64,000 nt of DNA from an uncultured Bacilli bacterium (GCA_934141535.1 CAKPCH010000001.1:1-64000); one strand, 5' to 3'; positions 16,653 to 25,886 are shown, counted from the first letter of the stretch. Program-made: numbers and translations. Notes: generated by a model from the letters alone, not told the origin.

Positions 16653-17315
16653 ATGAAAAAAGCAATTATACTTTTTATTACTTTATTATGCTTATCTTGT
16701 ATGAGTGGATGTAATAGTAATAAAAAAATAGATACTAATGTAGAAGATAAAGTTAATGATAAACCTAGTGAAGTTAAATATATAGATAATAATCCTATTA
16801 AAGTTGGATTATATCAAAATGATAATTTAATAACACATTTTAATACTAAGCTTGCTAATTTTAAAGATATTGCTGTATTTAATGTATTATATACTAATGA
16901 ACCTACAGTTGAAAAAATTGGATTTAAAAATAACTGGTATAAATATTATAATCAATATGAAAATATAGATGAATATAAAATAGGATTTTTTATTTCTTTT
17001 GAAGGTAAAGATGAACATATTGAAAAATTAGTTCTTAACTCTAATTCAATATATGATATGGGGCCTTATTTATACGTATATTTATATGATGATATAAATC
17101 AAGAAGATTATTCTTGGTATTCACATATAGAACCTAGTGACGAAAATGAAAATACTATATTTTCATCTATTAAATTATTTATGTGTGAAGCTGGTACATC
17201 TATTACCTCTCCTATAGAACTTACAGTGTTTACTTATAAAGATGAAAATGATTTTGATTCTTTTAACCATTATCGTGGTAATAGCAGTTATACTATTACA
17301 ATTGATATAGAATAG
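16653..17315 (+). CDS. Lipoprotein of unknown function
   Basis: The start is placed at ATG 16653 after GGTGATTTT; the frame is open nine codons further but without a ribosome site. The 220-residue product has a lipoprotein signal with MSGC at about residue 20, then a linker rich in Asn, Lys and Asp and a globular part with no family I recognise. It is followed 8 nt later by the YigZ gene, so the two are probably co-transcribed from a TATAAT-containing promoter near 16630. Confidence 0.65.
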   Translation: MKKAIILFITLLCLSCMSGCNSNKKIDTNVEDKVNDKPSEVKYIDNNPIKVGLYQNDNLITHFNTKLANFKDIAVFNVLYTNEPTVEKIGFKNNWYKYYNQYENIDEYKIGFFISFEGKDEHIEKLVLNSNSIYDMGPYLYVYLYDDINQEDYSWYSHIEPSDENENTIFSSIKLFMCEAGTSITSPIELTVFTYKDENDFDSFNHYRGNSSYTITIDIE

Positions 17316-17323
17316 AGGTAATT

Positions 17324-17911
17324 ATGAAATCAATAAGAGATAATGTTACTAATACTATTATTATTAATAAATCAAAATTTATTGCAAATCTTTATTATGT
17401 TACCGACAGAAATGAAATAGATAAGATATTAGATGAAGTAAAAAAAGAACATAAGAGTGCTACACACATTTGCTTTGCATATATACTTTCTAATAAAGAG
17501 AAATGCAGTGATGATAATGAACCAAGTGGTACTGCTGGTATACCTATATTAAATGTATTAAAAATGAATAATTTAAATAATGTTTTATGTGTTGTTATAA
17601 GATATTTTGGAGGAATAAAACTAGGTGCTGGAGGACTTGTTAGAGCATATTCTAATTCTGTTTTAGCAGCACTTAAAACCACTGCTATTGTTGAGTTAGA
17701 AGAATGTTATTTAATTGAAATAGAATTTAAATATGATAATATAAAATTAATTGATTATATTTTAAGTGATAAAACAATTATTGATAAAGTTTATAATGAT
17801 AATATTATTTATAGATTTTATTTAAATAAAAAAGAATTAGATTTTATTCCACAACTAGAAAAAGCAGTTATACATTTATCTATAAAAGAAGAGAAATTAA
17901 TGAAAAGTTAA
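17324..17911 (+). CDS. YigZ/IMPACT family protein
   Basis: The 195-residue protein has the UPF0029/IMPACT N-terminal fold with its signature block: SATHICFAYIL, DDNEPSGTAGIPIL, VVIRYFGGIKLGAGGLVRAYS. A small C-terminal domain (about 130-195) follows. The family is widespread and linked to translation or ribosome-associated regulation; the biochemical role is not settled. Both its stop and that of the convergent next gene sit in one shared hairpin. Confidence 0.9.
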   Translation: MKSIRDNVTNTIIINKSKFIANLYYVTDRNEIDKILDEVKKEHKSATHICFAYILSNKEKCSDDNEPSGTAGIPILNVLKMNNLNNVLCVVIRYFGGIKLGAGGLVRAYSNSVLAALKTTAIVELEECYLIEIEFKYDNIKLIDYILSDKTIIDKVYNDNIIYRFYLNKKELDFIPQLEKAVIHLSIKEEKLMKS

Positions 17912-17921
17912 TTTCTCTTTA
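17887..17921. terminator. Shared terminator hairpin of two convergent genes
   Basis: AAGAGAAATTAA/TTAATTTCTCTT is a 12 bp stem containing both stop codons. Confidence 0.7.
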
Positions 17922-18843
17922 AATTTAATTTTTTTATATTATAATTCATTTTATTTATATCATTTGAAATTTCTTTATAAAATTCTAAAATTATATTGTT
18001 TTTTTCACATAATTCAATAACTTTATCTAGACTAGTTAAAAACTTATTAATATTATATGGAGTAGTAAAATCTTTACTCTCGTTCATTTTATCTAATACC
18101 ATAGAATTAGTATTACTAATATTTAGGCAAAAGCTAAAGTAAGGACTTAATATAAATTTTCCAGTACCTCCAATAACTTCAGCTAATTTTTTATTTTTTA
18201 ATGAAAGTATTAAAAAGTTAGTTGGATCATATAAATACATGCCTTTATCATCTATTAATGTCATAGCATGGTTTGGAAGTTTGGTTAATTTAAATCTTGG
18301 TAATATTCTTTTCTTCTTTCGTAAAAGAATTTCATCTACACTATAATTAGTTTTTAATTTACTATCATATATATTAGATATAACTGCACTTTTATAACCA
18401 CATTTATTAAGTATATCTCTTAAAAATGTACTAAAATTTAGACAAACTCCATTACCCTGCATTATATTAAAACCACTATATTCATTTATATTAAAATTAT
18501 TTTTTGAAGAAAACTTTATACTCATATTTTTTGAAAAACATCCATTCCATAATAAATATGAATATAAATTTGAAATATCAAGTGAATCACTTAAATCTAA
18601 TCTTTTTACTAGTGAACAAAACTTATCGATTATATCATTATAAAGCGAATTTAATGTTTTAAATTTATATCTATTTTCTACTAATAATTCTCTTTGATTT
18701 TGTACTAGAAAACGTATTATAAGTAAATTTAATTTTTTTCTAGATACATTATTTAAATCACTAAAATTACCAGGTGTTGATAATAATTGTTTTAAAAATA
18801 AATAATCGTTATATTCTTGCTCATAATTATATTTTTTGTTCAC
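17908..18843 (-). CDS. Transglutaminase-like cysteine protease-fold protein
   Basis: In this 311-residue protein the central segment has a likely Cys-His-Asp triad: GNGVCLNFSTFLRDIL (Cys about 134), PNHAMTLID (His about 192) and YLYDPTN (Asp about 207). This is the order and spacing of transglutaminase-like hydrolases. There is no signal peptide, so it probably acts in the cytoplasm. The N- and C-terminal helices have no known match. It stands alone between terminators. Substrate unknown. Confidence 0.65.
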   Translation of the reverse strand: MNKKYNYEQEYNDYLFLKQLLSTPGNFSDLNNVSRKKLNLLIIRFLVQNQRELLVENRYKFKTLNSLYNDIIDKFCSLVKRLDLSDSLDISNLYSYLLWNGCFSKNMSIKFSSKNNFNINEYSGFNIMQGNGVCLNFSTFLRDILNKCGYKSAVISNIYDSKLKTNYSVDEILLRKKKRILPRFKLTKLPNHAMTLIDDKGMYLYDPTNFLILSLKNKKLAEVIGGTGKFILSPYFSFCLNISNTNSMVLDKMNESKDFTTPYNINKFLTSLDKVIELCEKNNIILEFYKEISNDINKMNYNIKKLNLKRN

Positions 18844-18901
18844 TATATCATCTCCAACGTGTTATTTATTTTATCATATTTATTGTAACTTATCAATATT
18901 A

Positions 18902-18928
18902 TAAAAAAGCAAGGATTATTTTCCTTGC
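18902..18928 (-). terminator. Terminator of tsf
   Basis: GCAAGGA/TCCTTGC stem with T6 on the minus strand. The tsf stop codon lies in the loop. Confidence 0.8.
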
Positions 18929-19794
18929 ATTTGTTTAGCAACTTCTTCAGCAAAGTTTTCTTCTCTTTTTTGCATACCTTCGCCTACTTCGAAACGTACC
19001 ATAGTAGTAATAGTACCACCATTATTCTTAACGAATTGTTCTACTGTTTCTTTATTTTCTGCTTTTACATATATTTGATTTTCTAAACATACTTCTTCAT
19101 AGTATTTTTTAACTTTACCAACTAATATGTTATCTATTTTATCTGCTGGTTTTCCTTCATTTAGTAATTGTTCTTTCATTATTTCTTTTTCTTTATCAAG
19201 AACATCTGTTGGAACTTCACTTGATTTAACATAAAGTGGTTTCATAGCTGCTGCATGCATTGCTACATCTTTAGCAACACCTTCACTTGCACCATCTATT
19301 ACAGTAAGTACTGCAATTTTTCCACCCATGTGAATATAGTCACCAAATACTTCACTATCTTTCTTTGTTACTACTTCTAATCTTCTTAATGATAATTTTT
19401 CACCTATAGTGGCAGTTCTTGCAGTAATTAATTCCTCAACTGTTCCTTCACTAGTTTGAAGTTTTAATGCATCTTCTAATGTCTTAACATCTGAATCAAT
19501 TACAACATCTAATATTTCATTTACCATATCGATAAATTTTTCATTTTTAGCAACAAAGTCTGTTTCTGAATTTACTTCAATAATAACAGCCTTATTACCT
19601 TTAGTTAATATAGCAGCTACACCTTCAGCAGCAATTCTATCAGCTTTTTTAGCAGCTTTTGATATACCTTTTTCTCTTAACCAATCGATTGAAGCATCTA
19701 TATCTCCATTATTTGCTTCAAGTGCTTTTTTACAATCTAACATTCCAGCACCAGTTTTTTCTCTTAATTCTTTTACTTGACTAGCAGTAATCAT
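18916..19794 (-). CDS. tsf: Elongation factor Ts
   Basis: Nucleotide exchange factor for EF-Tu. The start is set at ATG 19794, giving MITASQVKELREKTGAGML after a strong AAGGAGGATATT site; a longer open frame upstream (14 codons) is not plausible. The 292-residue product has the N-terminal UBA-like domain (TGAGMLDCKKALEANNGDIDASIDWLREKG) and the TDFVAKNE motif that contacts EF-Tu (about residue 80). It is downstream of rpsB, as in most bacteria. Confidence 0.96.
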   Translation of the reverse strand: MITASQVKELREKTGAGMLDCKKALEANNGDIDASIDWLREKGISKAAKKADRIAAEGVAAILTKGNKAVIIEVNSETDFVAKNEKFIDMVNEILDVVIDSDVKTLEDALKLQTSEGTVEELITARTATIGEKLSLRRLEVVTKKDSEVFGDYIHMGGKIAVLTVIDGASEGVAKDVAMHAAAMKPLYVKSSEVPTDVLDKEKEIMKEQLLNEGKPADKIDNILVGKVKKYYEEVCLENQIYVKAENKETVEQFVKNNGGTITTMVRFEVGEGMQKREENFAEEVAKQMQGK

Positions 19795-19819
19795 AATATC
19801 CTCCTTTTTTATATAAATA

Positions 19820-19841
19820 AAAGGTGAATAAATCACCTTTA
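19820..19841 (-). terminator. Intergenic hairpin rpsB-tsf
   Basis: AAAGGTGA/TCACCTTT with a weak T-run on the minus strand. It probably lowers, rather than stops, transcription into tsf. Confidence 0.5.
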
Positions 19842-19845
19842 TATA

Positions 19846-20892
19846 TTATTTTAAAGCTTCTAACAATTCAGCTTTTTTCATTGTAGAATAACCTTTAATA
19901 TCTTTAGATTTTGCAAGTTCTCTTAATTCAGCAACTGTTTTAGTAGATAAATCTATTTTTTCTACGGCTTTTTCTTTAACAGCTTTTGCTTCTTTTTTAA
20001 CTTCTTTTGTTTCTTGTACTTGCTTTTCTTCATGTGTTTTTTCTACTTTTGCATCTTTATTTGATGATTTATTTTTATCGAATTTTTTCTTTTTATCAAA
20101 GTTTTTATCAAATGGTCTTCTTTCTTCTTTTCTTTTAACTGATTCAACAGCTTTTTTCATTATATCAGTACCATTTTCTTCAGTTTTACCACTTACATAA
20201 TCTGTAATTTTTCCACCATTAGCTTCTAGAATAGCATTATTCATAACACCTAATATTAATTTAACTGCACGTATTGCATCATCATTAGCAGGTATTACAT
20301 AATCTACCATATCTGGATCACAGTTAGTATCAACTATACCAAATACAGGTATATTTAATTTTCTAGCTTCACGGATTGCTATTTCTTCTTTTGATGGATC
20401 AACAATAATCATAGCTTGTGGAAGTTTTTCCATACTACGAATACCACATAATAATTTATCTAATTTAGCGTATTCTTTCTTTAATCCAATAACTTCTTTT
20501 TTTGGAAGTAAATCAAATGTTCCATCTGCTTCCATTTTTTCAATAGCTTCCATTCTTTTTACTCTATTTCTAATAGTTCTAAAGTTTGTAAGTGTTCCAC
20601 CTAACCATCTTTCAGTAACATAGAATGAATCACTCTTGATAGCTTCTTCTTTTGCAGCTTCTTGAGCTTGTTTTCTTGTTCCTACAAAAATAGTTTTACC
20701 ACCATTTTTTGCTATTTCTAATAATGCAGCATATGCTTCTTCTATTTTTGCAGCAGTTTTTTGTAAATCGATAATATAAATGTCATCTCTTGATGTAAAA
20801 ATGTATTCTTTCATCTTTGGATTCCATCTTTTTGTTTGATGACCAAAATGAACTCCAGCTTCTAATAAATTGTTCATAGACACAACTGTCAT
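19846..20892 (-). CDS. rpsB: 30S ribosomal protein S2 with a long C-terminal extension
   Basis: The start is ATG 20892 (MTVVSMNNLLEAGVHFGHQT), preceded by AAAGGGATGA; the longer open frame lacks support. Residues 1 to about 230 are a normal S2 (HFGHQTKRWNPKMKEYIF, ERWLGGTLTNF, VDTNCDPDMVDYVIPANDDA). An unusual tail of about 115 residues follows. It consists of a lysine/glutamate-rich linker and a final LSTKTVAELRELAKS...KKAELLEALK helix pair resembling the Rho N-terminal/SAP-like nucleic-acid-binding motif. S2 is usually about 230-260 residues, so the tail is an added module, perhaps RNA binding. Confidence 0.94.
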   Translation of the reverse strand: MTVVSMNNLLEAGVHFGHQTKRWNPKMKEYIFTSRDDIYIIDLQKTAAKIEEAYAALLEIAKNGGKTIFVGTRKQAQEAAKEEAIKSDSFYVTERWLGGTLTNFRTIRNRVKRMEAIEKMEADGTFDLLPKKEVIGLKKEYAKLDKLLCGIRSMEKLPQAMIIVDPSKEEIAIREARKLNIPVFGIVDTNCDPDMVDYVIPANDDAIRAVKLILGVMNNAILEANGGKITDYVSGKTEENGTDIMKKAVESVKRKEERRPFDKNFDKKKKFDKNKSSNKDAKVEKTHEEKQVQETKEVKKEAKAVKEKAVEKIDLSTKTVAELRELAKSKDIKGYSTMKKAELLEALK

Positions 20893-20983
20893 AATTCTCA
20901 TCCCTTTCGTTATTACTTCCACTTGCTTCAACTTTATACATCACCAATTGGCACTAGACATATAAATCTGCACGTGTGTCATT

Positions 20984-21027
20984 TAAAAAAGCCATATATA
21001 TTATAACATATTATATGACTTTTTCAA
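20984..21027 (-). promoter_or_regulatory. rpsB promoter nested in a terminator hairpin
   Basis: TTGAAA (21027-21022), 16 nt spacer and TATAAT (21005-21000) on the minus strand lie inside an imperfect inverted repeat AAAAGtCATATA...TATATGgCTTTTTT that would also terminate the upstream NlpC gene. About 100 nt of leader follow, a possible site for S2 autoregulation. Confidence 0.6.
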
Positions 21028-21043
21028 CATTTTTTTATTATTT

Positions 21044-21631
21044 TTAATAAATTATTCTTCTTACAGCAACTATAGGCATAAGATAAACAGTATCTATTCT
21101 TATACCAAGTTCTGGTGTTGAAGCATGAATAATTAATCCGTCTCCTATGTATAGTGCTGAATGTGTTGAATATCCATCATAACCATAAGAAACTATATCC
21201 CCTATTTGTATATTATCTATATTAGATTCTATACCTGATATTGATTGTTCATATGTACTTCTTGGAAGTGAGTATCCAAAATTAGCATATAAAGTTTGAA
21301 CAAAACCTGAACAGTCGGCACCATTTGTTAAACTTGTACCACCCATTACATATGGGTTACCATTAAACATAAGTGCAAAATTAACTAATTCTTGTTGTAA
21401 ACTTAAATCTACCTCTTCTACTACTTCTTCTTTTTTATCTAATTTTAATATATCTTTGTTTTTAATTTCTATTATATTATAATTATTTATTTTATGTTCA
21501 TTTTCAAGATTAATTACATATATCTCATATTTTTTATTATTTTCAGGCTCTAAAGCTGAAACATTACTTCCTAACATAAATACTAAAACAATCACAATAA
21601 CAGCGAGGGTACCCTCTACTAAATTTTTCAC
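21044..21631 (-). CDS. Secreted NlpC/P60 peptidoglycan endopeptidase
   Basis: The 195-residue protein starts at a GTG (21631) with an AGGAGAA site. A signal peptide (about 6-27, ending VSALE) precedes a spacer. The NlpC/P60 domain starts at about 82, with the catalytic Cys in GADCSGFVQ (about 110), His in YSTHSALYIG (about 158) and a third polar residue in IIHAST (about 170). It cuts the stem peptide of peptidoglycan outside the cell. There are no binding repeats such as LysM or SH3. It has its own consensus promoter. Confidence 0.9.
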   Translation of the reverse strand: MKNLVEGTLAVIVIVLVFMLGSNVSALEPENNKKYEIYVINLENEHKINNYNIIEIKNKDILKLDKKEEVVEEVDLSLQQELVNFALMFNGNPYVMGGTSLTNGADCSGFVQTLYANFGYSLPRSTYEQSISGIESNIDNIQIGDIVSYGYDGYSTHSALYIGDGLIIHASTPELGIRIDTVYLMPIVAVRRIIY

Positions 21632-21682
21632 AAAAATTCTCCTATACTTCTAATATGCTCCTTTTTTAAAGGCACATTGTCG

Positions 21683-21711
21683 ATTATAGCAAATATTAAT
21701 ATACTTGTCAA
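21683..21711 (-). promoter_or_regulatory. Promoter of the NlpC/P60 gene
   Basis: Consensus TTGACA (21711-21706), 17 nt spacer, TATAAT (21688-21683). Confidence 0.85.
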
Positions 21712-21743
21712 ATTGAGAATATCAAAAGTGGAGATTGCTTGTA

Positions 21744-21832
21744 AATAAAGGGCTAATTTTGACACTAAATTGTACATTTTTACCACATTTTATATATTTT
21801 TTTACAAAAATATCAAAAAATTAGCTCTTTAT
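21744..21832. repeat. Imperfect inverted repeat in gene-free stretch
   Basis: AATAAAGGGCTAATTTT at about 21744-21760 and its near-complement at 21816-21832 flank about 55 nt. The region 21712-21881 holds no gene I can support. Next to it AACAAGACCA-type units repeat at 21856-21879. Confidence 0.5.
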
Positions 21833-21881
21833 TCAAATTTTTTTAATTTTTTACAAACAAGACCAAAAACAAGACCAACAA

Positions 21882-21907
21882 AAATAAAAACCCTTGAAAA
21901 TCAAGGG
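21882..21907 (-). terminator. Terminator of tRNA-Glu
   Basis: CCCTTGA/TCAAGGG stem and T5 on the minus strand, 13 nt after the CCA end. Confidence 0.75.
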
Positions 21908-21919
21908 CTAATAATCAAA

Positions 21920-21996
21920 TGGTGACCTGTATGGGATTCGGACCCATGTATGTAGCCTTGAGAGGGCTATGTGTTAAACCACTTCACCAACAGGCC
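21920..21996 (-). tRNA. tRNA-Glu (CUC)
   Basis: A 77 nt cloverleaf with CCA encoded. The anticodon loop CTCTCAA gives CUC (codon GAG). The acceptor GGCCTGT/ACAGGTC pairs with one G-T wobble. The T loop reads TCCGAAT instead of TTCGAAT, so the base normally made into pseudouridine 55 is C. Confidence 0.88.
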
Positions 21997-22074
21997 ATTA
22001 ATGTTTTTATCAACGCAACAAAAACATTATACCATATATTAATATTTCTTACAATACTTTTATTTTTAAATAAA

Positions 22075-22716
22075 TTATTTAACTTTTAATGTAGGTAATT
22101 TTATTACCTTATCTATATCAAGTCCTATATATTCATCAGCCTTTTCTCTTAAAGGAATATCTAAATTACTTGATTTGAGTGCTAAAGCTATATTTCTTAA
22201 TTCATTATAATTGTCTATAGCACTCCTACTAGACCATTCACTAGTAATAAATTTTTTACTTAATAATCTTATATCAAGTGCTCTAAATAAAGATTTTGAA
22301 ACCATATCTTTAGCTAAAAACTCATTTGAATAATGATCTGTAGTTCTAAATGTAGGAACTGAACTATCAATTCTTATATCTGTACTATAGTTTGATGTTG
22401 GTTCATATATTTCCTCATCTCTATATGCATCTAGTACTTTTTTTGATAAAGATATATATTCAGTACCATTTATATGATCATACAAATCAAATCTTCTTCT
22501 TTCTTCTTCTCTTTCTTCTTGAACTTTTAATTCTACTTGTTTATTATAACTTAGTAATCCTAGTTTTAATATGCTAGGTGTAGTTTTATATGATGAATTA
22601 TGGTGATATACACAATCCTTAACTCTCATATAAGCTGTTCTACAACTATATATATTATCTTTTATAAACTCATATATTAAACTAGTATCATACTTTATTA
22701 CCTCCATTTTATTCAT
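22075..22716 (-). CDS. Conserved-looking protein of unknown function
   Basis: The 213-residue protein has no signal or membrane segment and no family I recognise. It contains a highly charged middle (KVQEEREEERRRFDLYDHING) and a C-terminal LREKADEYIGLDIDK. It starts 4 nt after the ackA stop with a GGAG site, so it is co-transcribed with acetate kinase. Confidence 0.6.
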   Translation of the reverse strand: MNKMEVIKYDTSLIYEFIKDNIYSCRTAYMRVKDCVYHHNSSYKTTPSILKLGLLSYNKQVELKVQEEREEERRRFDLYDHINGTEYISLSKKVLDAYRDEEIYEPTSNYSTDIRIDSSVPTFRTTDHYSNEFLAKDMVSKSLFRALDIRLLSKKFITSEWSSRSAIDNYNELRNIALALKSSNLDIPLREKADEYIGLDIDKVIKLPTLKVK

Positions 22717-22720
22717 ATTA

Positions 22721-23944
22721 TTATCTCCTTTTTACTTTTGCTTTTTCTTTTACTATATTATATGTATCTTTTAATATCATTTCTTCTTCATTAGTTGGTA
22801 GTACACAAACATTTAAACCTGTACTTGATAAAGCAATTATTCCATTTGTATATTTATCATGTCTAGATATTCTATTATTTGCTTCTTTACTAAATTCTAG
22901 ATTCATAACAGGAGCAATTTTATTAACTACGTCTTCTCTAAATTCTTTAGCATTCTCTCCTACTCCAGCAGTAAACACTATAGAATCTACTTTACCGTTT
23001 AATTCAAAATAATATTGCGCTATAAATTTAACTGTACTATTTACAAACATATCATAAGCAAGCTTTGCTTTTTCATTACCTGATTTTACTAAAGCTGTTA
23101 TATCTCTAAAATCGTTTTTATCACATATACCAAGTAATCCACTTTTTTTATTTAATGCATTCATAACTTCATCTATAGAATAACCTTTTTGATCCATAAT
23201 ATATTTTATAATTGAAGGATCTATAGAACCACTTCTTGTTCCCATCATAAGTCCATCAAGTGGTGTTAATCCCATTGTTGTGTCAATACATTTTCCTTCT
23301 TTTATACAAGAAATACTAGCGCCACTTCCTATATGACAAATAATTAAATTAACATTTTCTTTATTTAATATAACTTTCATTTTTTCTGTTATATATTTAT
23401 GACTAGTTCCATGAAATCCATATTTTCTTACATTATTTTCTTTATACCAATCAAGTGGTACAGGATAAATATAATTTTCTTTTGGCATTGTTTGATGGAA
23501 TGCTGTATCAAATACTGCCACTTGATAAACATTTGGCATTTTTTCTTGGATTGTATTTATACATGCTAATTCACTTGGATGATGAAGTGGACCTAATGGT
23601 GTTAGTGTTTCTATGTCTTTAATGACATTAGAATCTATTAAACAAGAATCAGAATAAATCTCTCCTCCATGTAAAACACGATGACCTATTGCTTTTATCT
23701 CTGATGTTGACTTAATAAAATTATTTTTAAGTAATTCTTCTATAACAATATCAACAGCACTACTATGATCTTTTATAAACACTTGTTTTTCTTCTTTTTT
23801 GCCGTTATATTTTAATGTATAAGAACTATCACTTTCTCCTATTTTTTCTACTAATACGTTAACAATTTCTTTCATTTCTGGAACTTCATATAAAGAAAAC
23901 TTTAATGATGAGCTACCAGCATTTACTATAGCATATTTTTGCAT
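22721..23944 (-). CDS. ackA: Acetate kinase
   Basis: It interconverts acetyl phosphate + ADP and acetate + ATP, the substrate-level ATP step of fermentation. The 407 residues carry the family signatures: NAGSSSLKFSLYE (1-15), the HRVLHGGE motif (about 87), GFHGTSHKYITE (about 173), ICHIGSGASIS (about 205) and TMGLTPLDGLMMGTRSGSIDP (about 222). It is the first gene of a two-gene operon and stands after the gltX terminator. Confidence 0.97.
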   Translation of the reverse strand: MQKYAIVNAGSSSLKFSLYEVPEMKEIVNVLVEKIGESDSSYTLKYNGKKEEKQVFIKDHSSAVDIVIEELLKNNFIKSTSEIKAIGHRVLHGGEIYSDSCLIDSNVIKDIETLTPLGPLHHPSELACINTIQEKMPNVYQVAVFDTAFHQTMPKENYIYPVPLDWYKENNVRKYGFHGTSHKYITEKMKVILNKENVNLIICHIGSGASISCIKEGKCIDTTMGLTPLDGLMMGTRSGSIDPSIIKYIMDQKGYSIDEVMNALNKKSGLLGICDKNDFRDITALVKSGNEKAKLAYDMFVNSTVKFIAQYYFELNGKVDSIVFTAGVGENAKEFREDVVNKIAPVMNLEFSKEANNRISRHDKYTNGIIALSSTGLNVCVLPTNEEEMILKDTYNIVKEKAKVKRR

Positions 23945-24002
23945 ACTATTCCCCCCTAATAATTGCTGTTTACTCTATCACTTATTTATATTTTTGTCAA
24001 AT

Positions 24003-24033
24003 TAAAAGGTTTAACTTATTTTGTTAAACCTTT
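24003..24033 (-). terminator. Terminator of gltX
   Basis: AAAGGTTTAAC/GTTAAACCTTT 11 bp stem with the gltX stop codon in the loop, then a T-rich tail on the minus strand. Confidence 0.8.
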
Positions 24034-25657
24034 CTTGTATTCTATCGTGTCCTAATAATTTCATAATTTCATAAAGATCTGGAGTCATAGATTTACTTGT
24101 GAGCGCTACACGAAGAACTGTTGATACATCTGCTACATTTCCTTTGAAATTTTCTGGGTTTTTCTTATATTCTTTCATATTAGATGCATAACCCATCTCA
24201 TCACACATCAACTTAATATTATTAAACCAATTATCTTTATCTAAAGTAAAGTATTTATCCATATATGTATTTAGAATATTTTTTATTTCTTCTTTATCTG
24301 TTATTTTTTTCCATTCATATTCTTTTTCTTTAGCATAATATATGTCATCATACATATACCATATAAGATTTTCTATATCACTCCATTTAGCGATATCTTT
24401 TCTTGGTTTTTCTTGTACTCGTTCTATATTTATTATAGACATATAATATTCTTTATCACGTTCTATTAAATCTTTTAAAGATTTTGAATATTTATTAGCC
24501 CATTTTAAAGATTCTTCATATACTTCTTCTTTTGTCATTTTAGATATTATATTTTTAGAAATATCATCTAATTTCATTAAATCATAAAGAGCTCCACTTG
24601 TACTCATTTTACTAGCAGTTACTTCAAATTCGGTAAATGGTTTATCTGGGTTTGCTGTATGCCATTCCTCATAATTTGAATTTATTATTGTCATTAAAGA
24701 TTCAATAACTGCTAAAGCTGGATATCCATTAGTAAAATAATAACTCATTGTTGCTTCTGGATCTTTTCTTTTACTAATTTTTCTTAATGATTCTCCTTCT
24801 TTTTTCATTATTAATGGTGTATGAATATATTTAGGAACTTCAAATCCAAATGCAGAAAACATTTGAACATGTTTAGGAGCACTTGGTAACCACTCTTCTC
24901 CTCTTACAACATGTGTAGTTCTCATTAAGTGGTCATCAACGATATGTGCGAAATGATATGTAGGTAACATTGATTCACTTTTCATAATTACCTCATCTAT
25001 ATCATTTTCATTTAAGAAAAGTTTTCCTTGTCTTAGATCATCAAATTCAAATTTATTTTCAAAATTTCCATTGCTTCTAAATCTAATAACAAATTTTTCA
25101 CCATTTTTTATTTTATTTATTGATTCTTCTGGAGTTAATCTAGAACATCTAGCAAATCTTCCATGATATCCTGGTCTAACTTTCATAGATTCCTGATTTT
25201 CTCTCATTTCATCTAATTCTTCTTTAGTACAAAAGCATGGATATGCTCTATTTATTTCAATTAAATGTTTTGCAAAAGCATGATAGATTTCTTTTCTTTC
25301 ACTTTGAACATATGGTCCATAATTACCTACTATTTTCCCCTTATATTCATATTCATCTGCCATCATATTATAATAGTCTAATGTTTCCATTATAAGTTCT
25401 TCAGCACCTTCAATACTTCTTGCTTGGTCTGTATCTTCACTTCTTAAGTAAAATACACCATCTGATTGACGAGCTAAAGTAAAATCTATTAAAGCTCCAA
25501 ACAAACCTCCTAAATGCATAAATCCAGTTGGTGATGGCGCAAAACGAGTAACTTTTGCTCCTTCTTTTAAATTTCTTTTTGGATATTCTTTTTCATAATC
25601 TTCAATTGTTTTTGTAATATTAGGAAATATTACATTAGCTAAATCTTTATTTGTCAT
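24011..25657 (-). CDS. gltX: Glutamyl-tRNA synthetase
   Basis: The 548-residue class I synthetase charges tRNA-Glu. The HIGH-type motif is APSPTGFMHLGG (about 42) and the KMSKS-type motif is LRKISKRKDPEA (about 290). It is longer than the usual 470-490 residues owing to an extended helical C-terminal region. With GatCAB in the same genome it may also misload tRNA-Gln; that is an inference, since the presence of GlnRS elsewhere cannot be checked. It is preceded by a Glu T-box. Confidence 0.94.
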   Translation of the reverse strand: MTNKDLANVIFPNITKTIEDYEKEYPKRNLKEGAKVTRFAPSPTGFMHLGGLFGALIDFTLARQSDGVFYLRSEDTDQARSIEGAEELIMETLDYYNMMADEYEYKGKIVGNYGPYVQSERKEIYHAFAKHLIEINRAYPCFCTKEELDEMRENQESMKVRPGYHGRFARCSRLTPEESINKIKNGEKFVIRFRSNGNFENKFEFDDLRQGKLFLNENDIDEVIMKSESMLPTYHFAHIVDDHLMRTTHVVRGEEWLPSAPKHVQMFSAFGFEVPKYIHTPLIMKKEGESLRKISKRKDPEATMSYYFTNGYPALAVIESLMTIINSNYEEWHTANPDKPFTEFEVTASKMSTSGALYDLMKLDDISKNIISKMTKEEVYEESLKWANKYSKSLKDLIERDKEYYMSIINIERVQEKPRKDIAKWSDIENLIWYMYDDIYYAKEKEYEWKKITDKEEIKNILNTYMDKYFTLDKDNWFNNIKLMCDEMGYASNMKEYKKNPENFKGNVADVSTVLRVALTSKSMTPDLYEIMKLLGHDRIQERFNKIS

Positions 25658-25675
25658 ATAATCTTCCTTTCATAA

Positions 25676-25886
25676 AAAAATAGATTAATCCTATATATAA
25701 GGACGAATCTATGCCGTGGTACCACCTTAATTTGTACTCAATTAAACGTATAGCTCCAAAGTTTCTTCAAGTTTCATATTTATTAACTCTCACCAATCGT
25801 TAACTCTCTTTAAAATATTTAACCATACTCTTCTTCTTCATCGCTTTAACTAAAAGTATTATAACAAACTTTTTTAATTTTGTAAA
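25676..25886 (-). promoter_or_regulatory. T-box leader of gltX, Glu specifier, with promoter
   Basis: The promoter is TTTACA (25886-25881), 17 nt, TATAAT (25863-25858). The T-box element AAGGTGGTACCACGG, the stem I landmark GGTGAGAG and the specifier context GAA-GAA-ACTTT (codon GAA at 25765-25763) are present. The terminator is TAGATT..TCCTTATATATAGGA..AATCTA plus T7. Uncharged tRNA-Glu should permit readthrough into gltX. Confidence 0.9.
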
